From contig JAEDKA010000035.1 of NCBI GenBank assembly GCA_016296065.1, positions 1-37,969 on the forward strand: a stretch of 37,969 nucleotides of DNA, written 5' to 3'. The notes under the pieces were generated by a model. That model was not told where the DNA came from. It saw only the letters and a list, made by a program, of their open reading frames with translations, and ran no database searches. The position numbers and the translations under genes were made by a program. How positions within the stretch are numbered: position 1 is the first letter of the stretch; each line of letters opens with the position of its first letter. This document shows, piece by piece, positions 37,413 through 37,969 of this stretch. This stretch comes from Kiritimatiellia bacterium (GTDB taxonomy: Bacteria; Verrucomicrobiota; Kiritimatiellia; RFP12; UBA1067).

Positions 37413-37969
37413 CCATCTGACGAATGAAGAAATACGCGAAAGTTTTTCAGTCGTATAGAACACGTAGAGCGTGGAGAGGTTTAAGCAAGATTAATAGGAT
37501 TGAGAATAGCTGTTTGAGGTCCCCCATTTTTCCAGGCCCGCAAATCGGCATGCCCATGGAAATAAAAGATGAAGTGTCATTTTCAGTTTTGCGATAAGTG
37601 AAAACTCCTTTGCCGATTATCTAAGCAAACTCCGACCGTTCAGGCTCTCGCTACCGCTCCGCAGCTTCGCGATGCTTCAACGGCTGTATATGTGCCGGAT
37701 GGAAGGTTGGAGTATTGGAGATGCGACTGCTGCGCATAAATCGGCCGAAGGCCGCTATAAACACTATGAATGGAGTCACTTGATCGTGGTTGAAAAGCGC
37801 GAAGCCGTGGAGCGGTAGCGAGAACATCAACCGTCGGAGTTTTTCCAAAACCGCGCAGGGGTCGCAAAGGTTCGGCAGCCCAAAGTAAAATTGGGGAACC
37901 TCCAAGAATAGCTGCTGGAATATCCCCAGTTTTTGACCCACGAAATGAGTCGCATGCCTGATTTTATTG
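37413..37969. other. Gene-free right end of the window
   Basis: I see no supportable gene here. It holds a decayed tail of the 300-bp array (to about 37480), then an AT-richer stretch, then the inverted-repeat element at 37627-37842. The two short minus-strand frames over the inverted repeat have no recognisable protein features. Confidence 0.5.
37627..37842. repeat. Long imperfect inverted repeat
   Basis: The left arm (37627-37681) and right arm (about 37788-37842) are inverted, imperfect copies. Identical blocks include TCTCGCTACCGCTCC (37646-37660) with its complement at 37809-37823, and an AAACTCCGAC-containing end block with 37829-37842. About 106 nt lie between the arms, including a GCGGCC-type mini-hairpin near 37741-37755. 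It looks like a MITE or a structured RNA, with no coding content. Confidence 0.6.

Noticed and set aside
37640..37941. Two overlapping minus-strand small proteins at the right end
   Set aside because: They lie over the inverted-repeat arms, in two frames, with no ribosome site or recognisable features.

Overview
The window is about 38 kb of GC-rich bacterial DNA. It reads as a chromosome fragment of a PVC-group bacterium, most likely a gut-type Kiritimatiellota, Verrucomicrobiota or Lentisphaerota member. This placement is inferred from gene style: very long signal-peptide-bearing surface proteins, a GH92 mannosidase, a XylR-type AraC regulator, a eukaryote-like (type 2) IleRS and many intergenic repeats. 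No rRNA or phylogenetic marker comparison was possible.

Layout, left half. The 3' part of valS (1-1500) is followed by a tandem array of six palindromic 23-bp units. Next come a secreted two-module beta-helix protein (1814-6286) and a GH92 alpha-mannosidase (6307-8373), probably one unit for glycan capture or breakdown. Housekeeping genes follow: plsY (apparently leaderless), a biotin-dependent carboxyltransferase (pycB/oadA type) and ileS. A convergent XylR/AraC-type regulator (minus strand) shares its stop tetranucleotide with ileS. A tRNA-Thr(TGT) with an unusually long variable arm sits just upstream of purL, and purL is followed by a secreted alpha/beta hydrolase.

Layout, right half. 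A giant 2649-aa secreted protein (21636-29585) has propeller-like, CBM-like, glycine-rich and discoidin-like parts. It abuts, tail to tail, a five-gene minus-strand operon (35230 to 29586): paaK-like CoA ligase, soluble PAS histidine kinase, NtrC-type response regulator, membrane-anchored cysteine-rich CxxC protein, and Hanks-type Ser/Thr kinase. All four junctions are 4-nt start/stop overlaps (ATGA, ATGA, ATGA, GTGA), so the set looks translationally coupled and is the best candidate here for an undescribed signalling module. Beyond 35.3 kb the window is repeat-rich and nearly gene-free, with one small XRE regulator, eight copies of a short hairpin, a 300-bp repeat array and two inverted-repeat elements.

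The strongest non-gene signals are four. (1) A 29-nt palindromic sequence is identical inside valS and ileS but read in different frames, with a related insert elsewhere in ileS; this resembles Rickettsia palindromic elements. (2) The tRNA-Thr has a class-II-like arm. (3) An upstream motif is shared by the two large secreted-protein genes. (4) The right end carries arrays of hairpins.
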